Assembly: GCA_964592635.1 (NCBI GenBank)
Contig: CAZQFZ010000089.1
Coordinates: forward strand, 1-9,497
Reading direction: 5' to 3'
Length of the DNA stretch: 9,497 nucleotides
DNA from: VMCP01 sp964592635
GTDB lineage: Bacteria; Bacteroidota; Bacteroidia; NS11-12g; UBA955
The translations under genes were made by a program, and so were the position numbers. This document shows, one piece after another, positions 6,620-9,497 of the stretch (positions are counted from its first letter, which is position 1; every line of letters starts with the position of its first letter). The notes beneath the pieces were generated by a model. It did not search any database and had not been told where the DNA came from. It worked only from the letters and a program-made list of their open reading frames with translations.

Positions 6620-8544
6620 GATTTTTTTGATTTTTGAAACAGGTCAAATATAACATCTGGACCTAACGTGATAAATATTTGTTTTCCATCAAATGTGAAC
6701 TGCGGGTTGGGCGTTTTGAACAACTCCTGCACCAAATACTGGATTTCTTCTTGCGATTTAAGCATGGATTGAGCCGATGTACTTTGACGAGCCATACTCA
6801 GTGCCAACGATTGATTTTTCTCCAATTTGATGTTCCCTTGTGTATTTAAATAATCTTCTAGGAGTTTTTCGATGGACTTCTGTTCGTCGATATTCGATAA
6901 TTGAGCCGGCACACCATTGATAATTAATGAATTGCCTCCAAAATGTCCCAAATCAAACCCCAAACTCTTCACTGAATCCATGATTTCCAATAAAACTGTA
7001 ATTTTAGACGGATTGAGCTCAATGGTTCTCGGGAACAGCAGTTGTTGAGTGATGGCCTTGGATTTTTCCAATTGATCCAAGAACTGGTGGTAAAGGATGT
7101 GCTGCTGTGCTAGTTTTAAGTCGAAAATATGCAATGTGCCCCCCATGTTGGCTGTTAGCAAACGCTCTCCTAAATGAAAACTACCTGAAATTTGAATGGT
7201 TGAATCTGCATGGGGTAGCAGCGATTCTGCACGTTGAAAAGGTGAGTTTACGGAATTCGCAGTATTTCCCTGATCGCTGAACGCTTCGCTGCGACTCAAT
7301 CCTATGTTGGACTCTGAATCAATGGGCCCTAAAATTTTTTGCCAATCTTGACTCTCGTAGCGGGATTTTTGAGGACTGTTTCCGAATGGGTTATACGAAG
7401 ATTTATTCGAATCCTTAGGAAATGGGTTTGCGCGATCCGATTGTAGGAAATCAATCGGATTCGATGATGGCGTATTTATACTCCCACCTCGAACATCTTG
7501 AGAAATCCAATCGTTGAAATCATTTTGCTGAAATATATCTTGCTGATTGGGCAATAAGTGACTTCCAAATGCTTTTCGAACTGATACTTTCAGAATATCG
7601 TAAATGTATTTTTCGTCCTCAAATTTTACTTCAGTTTTGGTGGGATGTACGTTCACATCGACTTTATCTGGGGCTACTTCAAAAAAGATCACATAAGACG
7701 GGAAACTGTCTTTTTCCAAACTTCCTTCCAAGGCCTGCATGATGGAATGGTGAAAGTAAGGACTTTTTATAAATCGTTGATTTACAAACATGTATTGATC
7801 CCCTCGAGTTTTTTTCGCCATTTGAGGAGGTCCTACGAAACCTTTGATTTGTACAATTTCTGTATGTTCTTCAAACACGATAAAATCTTCGCCTTTTTTG
7901 GTTCCTAGAATATCTTTAATTCGTTCTTGCAAGGAAGTTGCTGGCCAATTAAATACTTCGTGATTGTTGTTATACAGTTGGAATGTAATTTGGGGATTGG
8001 CCATAGCTTGGCGTTGAAACTCTTCATAGATGTGTTTGGTTTCAACGGAAATGGATTTCAGAAAATTACGTCGAGCAGGAATGTTAAAAAACAGATTTTT
8101 AATTGAAATGGAGGTTCCATTTACACCAGAATCCAATTTCTGATCAATTACTTCACTGCCTTCAATTCGAATGTACACCGCCAGTTCGTCTTCTTGGCGT
8201 TTGGTTTTCATTTCTACTTGCGCAACAGCGGCAATGGATGCCAGCGCTTCGCCGCGAAAACCGTAGGTATTAAGAGCGAATAAATCCTGTGCTTTCCGTA
8301 TTTTGGATGTGGCATGACGTTCCCAGCACATGCGCGCATCGATTTCACTCATTCCTTTGCCGTTATCAATTACTTGAATGAGCGTACTTCCCCCATCCTT
8401 AATTAATAATTTAATCTGATCGGCTCCGGCATCGATGCTATTTTCAAGCAATTCTTTCACGGCACTGGAGGGTCGTTGAACGACTTCTCCTGCAGCAATT
8501 TGATTGGCTACAGCATCGGTTAATAAGCGTATAATTCCTGACAA
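6616..8544 (-). CDS. mutL: DNA mismatch repair protein MutL
   Basis: MutL, 642 residues, links MutS mismatch recognition to strand removal. The N-terminal GHKL ATPase is complete: ANQIAAGEVVQRPSSAVKEL (general base E31, Mg-binding N35), DNGKGM with D60, YGFRGEAL at 94-101 and GTSI at 143-146; the transducer domain follows, with VNVHPTKTEVKF at 298-308. A Ser/Asn/Gln-rich disordered linker covers about 335-450, then the C-terminal dimerisation domain. There the endonuclease signature DQHA-x2-E-x4-E is replaced by D475-L-K-L-x2-Q-x4-H486, and the FAC-type cysteine near the end is FKT (609-611), so nicking activity is doubtful. The start is TTG at 8544: the next in-frame ATG would delete the ATPase motifs, a TGA lies just upstream, and MSGIIRLL matches family N-termini. 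It has its own promoter. Its TGA overlaps rhomboid B, placing it first in a four-gene unit. Confidence 0.96.
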   Translation of the reverse strand: MSGIIRLLTDAVANQIAAGEVVQRPSSAVKELLENSIDAGADQIKLLIKDGGSTLIQVIDNGKGMSEIDARMCWERHATSKIRKAQDLFALNTYGFRGEALASIAAVAQVEMKTKRQEDELAVYIRIEGSEVIDQKLDSGVNGTSISIKNLFFNIPARRNFLKSISVETKHIYEEFQRQAMANPQITFQLYNNNHEVFNWPATSLQERIKDILGTKKGEDFIVFEEHTEIVQIKGFVGPPQMAKKTRGDQYMFVNQRFIKSPYFHHSIMQALEGSLEKDSFPSYVIFFEVAPDKVDVNVHPTKTEVKFEDEKYIYDILKVSVRKAFGSHLLPNQQDIFQQNDFNDWISQDVRGGSINTPSSNPIDFLQSDRANPFPKDSNKSSYNPFGNSPQKSRYESQDWQKILGPIDSESNIGLSRSEAFSDQGNTANSVNSPFQRAESLLPHADSTIQISGSFHLGERLLTANMGGTLHIFDLKLAQQHILYHQFLDQLEKSKAITQQLLFPRTIELNPSKITVLLEIMDSVKSLGFDLGHFGGNSLIINGVPAQLSNIDEQKSIEKLLEDYLNTQGNIKLEKNQSLALSMARQSTSAQSMLKSQEEIQYLVQELFKTPNPQFTFDGKQIFITLGPDVIFDLFQKSKKS

Positions 8545-8566
8545 CGTAATGGAGTTTTTAGAAACT

Positions 8567-8598
8567 CAAATTTACGTTCACTTTTTCAGATAACCCAA
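8567..8598 (-). promoter_or_regulatory. Promoter of the mutL-rhomboid-rhomboid-EEP unit
   Basis: On the minus strand, TAAATTTG (complement of 8567-8574) is a perfect TAnnTTTG box, with a -33 TTG (complement of 8596-8598) 21 nt upstream, matching the Bacteroidota two-part consensus. The -33 element lies inside the last codons of prmA. The predicted start near 8563 leaves a leader of about 18 nt to the TTG start codon. mutL can therefore be transcribed apart from prmA, though read-through from prmA is also possible. Confidence 0.65.
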
Positions 8599-9447
8599 TA
8601 CACCCCATTCGCCGTTGGTTTTTTCGACCAATGGTTGTAATCCGCATTCAGCTGCTTTTTGAGTTACGGCTGCATAATCGGGAGGTTGAATGCCACTTAT
8701 GAGCATGAGTCCGTTGGTTTTCAATACTCTAGCGTATTCGGGAAGGTCTTCCAGTATGACTTCGCGATGAATATTGGCAATTACGGTGTCGTAGTATTCG
8801 TTTTCGATGGGTTGCAAATTGGCAGCGGTGCCGCATTCAATTTTGGTTTTTTCGCAATTATTTTTCTCGATATTTTCGTTGGCGTTGTCGACCACCCAAT
8901 CGTCGATTTCAATTCCGAGCACTTCAGAAGCTCCGAGTTTTTCGGCAACGATGGCGAGGATACCGGTTCCTGTTCCCATATCGAGTACTTTATTGTTTTG
9001 CAGATGGGGGATAAACTGAAGCATTTGTTCTATAACCCCTTGCGTTGTAGCATGATGTCCGGTACCGAAGCTCATTTTGGGTTCGATTGTTACTACGATT
9101 CCTTCTGTTTGTTGGGGATGGAAGGGTGCACGGATATGCACATGGCCAATAGAAATGGGTTCGAAGAAGTTTTTCTCCCACTGTTCATTCCAATTTTCTT
9201 TTTCGATGTAGTTCCATTCTAGGGAATCCACAAAATCGGCTAGTATGGCTTGAATTTCTTGGATGAGTTCGGAGTTAAAATCGGCAGATGGCCCGTAGGC
9301 AAGCACTTGATTTTCATCTGAATCGGTATCAAAAATATCGAAGGGATAACCGCTAATCAGTGCGACAATAATTTCTTTATTTTGTTCTGAAATTTGGTTC
9401 GGAACGGCAATTAATTGAATAAAATCCGGCATAAAATTGTTCCCCAT
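8578..9447 (-). CDS. prmA: Ribosomal protein L11 methyltransferase
   Basis: PrmA, a cytoplasmic S-adenosylmethionine-dependent enzyme that trimethylates ribosomal protein L11. The length of 289 residues is normal. The N-terminal L11-recognition domain covers about 8-85. The linker and catalytic part contain MSFGTGHHATT at 125-135, the SAM-binding loop VLDMGTGTGILA at 154-165, the acidic end of strand 2 in GIEIDDWVV (E180, D182), and ANIHREVIL at 224-232 in place of the NPPY-type motif. The closing WGVLGYLKK is typical for the family. Two starts are possible: ATG 9447 (MGNNFMPDF) or ATG 9432 (MPDFIQLIAV). The second fits the family N-terminus better, so the first five residues are doubtful. 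It lies 33 bp upstream of mutL on the same strand. All motifs are intact. Confidence 0.95.
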   Translation of the reverse strand: MGNNFMPDFIQLIAVPNQISEQNKEIIVALISGYPFDIFDTDSDENQVLAYGPSADFNSELIQEIQAILADFVDSLEWNYIEKENWNEQWEKNFFEPISIGHVHIRAPFHPQQTEGIVVTIEPKMSFGTGHHATTQGVIEQMLQFIPHLQNNKVLDMGTGTGILAIVAEKLGASEVLGIEIDDWVVDNANENIEKNNCEKTKIECGTAANLQPIENEYYDTVIANIHREVILEDLPEYARVLKTNGLMLISGIQPPDYAAVTQKAAECGLQPLVEKTNGEWGVLGYLKK

Positions 9448-9459
9448 AGGAATGTGGCC

Positions 9460-9492
9460 GCAAGTTAGGGATAATTATTTCTTTATCGCCAA
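9460..9492 (-). promoter_or_regulatory. Possible prmA promoter
   Basis: On the minus strand, TAACTTGC (complement of 9460-9467) resembles a shifted TAnnTTTG box, and a TTG (complement of 9490-9492) lies 22 nt upstream. Transcription would begin near 9456, about 8 nt before ATG 9447 or 23 nt before ATG 9432. The -7 box is imperfect and the window ends here, so this is a weak call. Confidence 0.35.
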
Positions 9493-9497
9493 CTGCA

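Noticed and set aside
8659..9222. Long plus-strand open frame (187 codons) opposite prmA
   Set aside because: It lies antisense within prmA, whose motifs are all intact. The translation has no recognisable features and no promoter, so it is a shadow frame.

Overview
The window looks like a chromosomal piece of a Bacteroidota bacterium, most likely a flavobacterial lineage. The supporting signs are AT-rich DNA, A-rich leaders without Shine-Dalgarno sites, lipoprotein signals ending in a Bacteroidota-style lipobox, perfect TAnnTTTG -7 promoter boxes, and the gene order mutL - rhomboid - rhomboid - membrane EEP protein. A run of 100 N shows a draft scaffold or metagenome-assembled genome.

Layout: (1) 1-2092, minus strand, an alpha-glucan block: a GH13 alpha-amylase-family lipoprotein followed 41 bp later by an SLC45-like MFS sugar transporter whose 3' end lies outside the window. 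The likely roles are extracytoplasmic glucan breakdown and sugar uptake. (2) 2093-2209, a divergent promoter region. (3) 2210-3575, plus strand: a YbjN-like protein and a TPR-like lipoprotein, each with a perfect -7 box almost touching its start codon, separated by a degenerate six-codon-period tandem repeat. (4) 3576-3994: a 90-bp tandem repeat array broken by the assembly gap, lying between convergent genes and running into the 3' end of the gene on its right. (5) 3965-8544, minus strand: a compact unit mutL > rhomboid B > rhomboid A > membrane-anchored EEP protein, with every junction overlapping by 4-8 bp. Its promoter lies partly in the end of the preceding gene. (6) 8578-9447, minus strand: prmA, the ribosomal protein L11 methyltransferase, 33 bp upstream of mutL.

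I found no phage, CRISPR, toxin-antitoxin or biosynthetic system. The points that deserve attention are the two tandem arrays that both start inside the 3' end of a coding sequence (the small one keeps the reading frame although it is full of stop codons), a MutL whose C-terminal endonuclease motif is lost, and the near-leaderless promoter arrangement.
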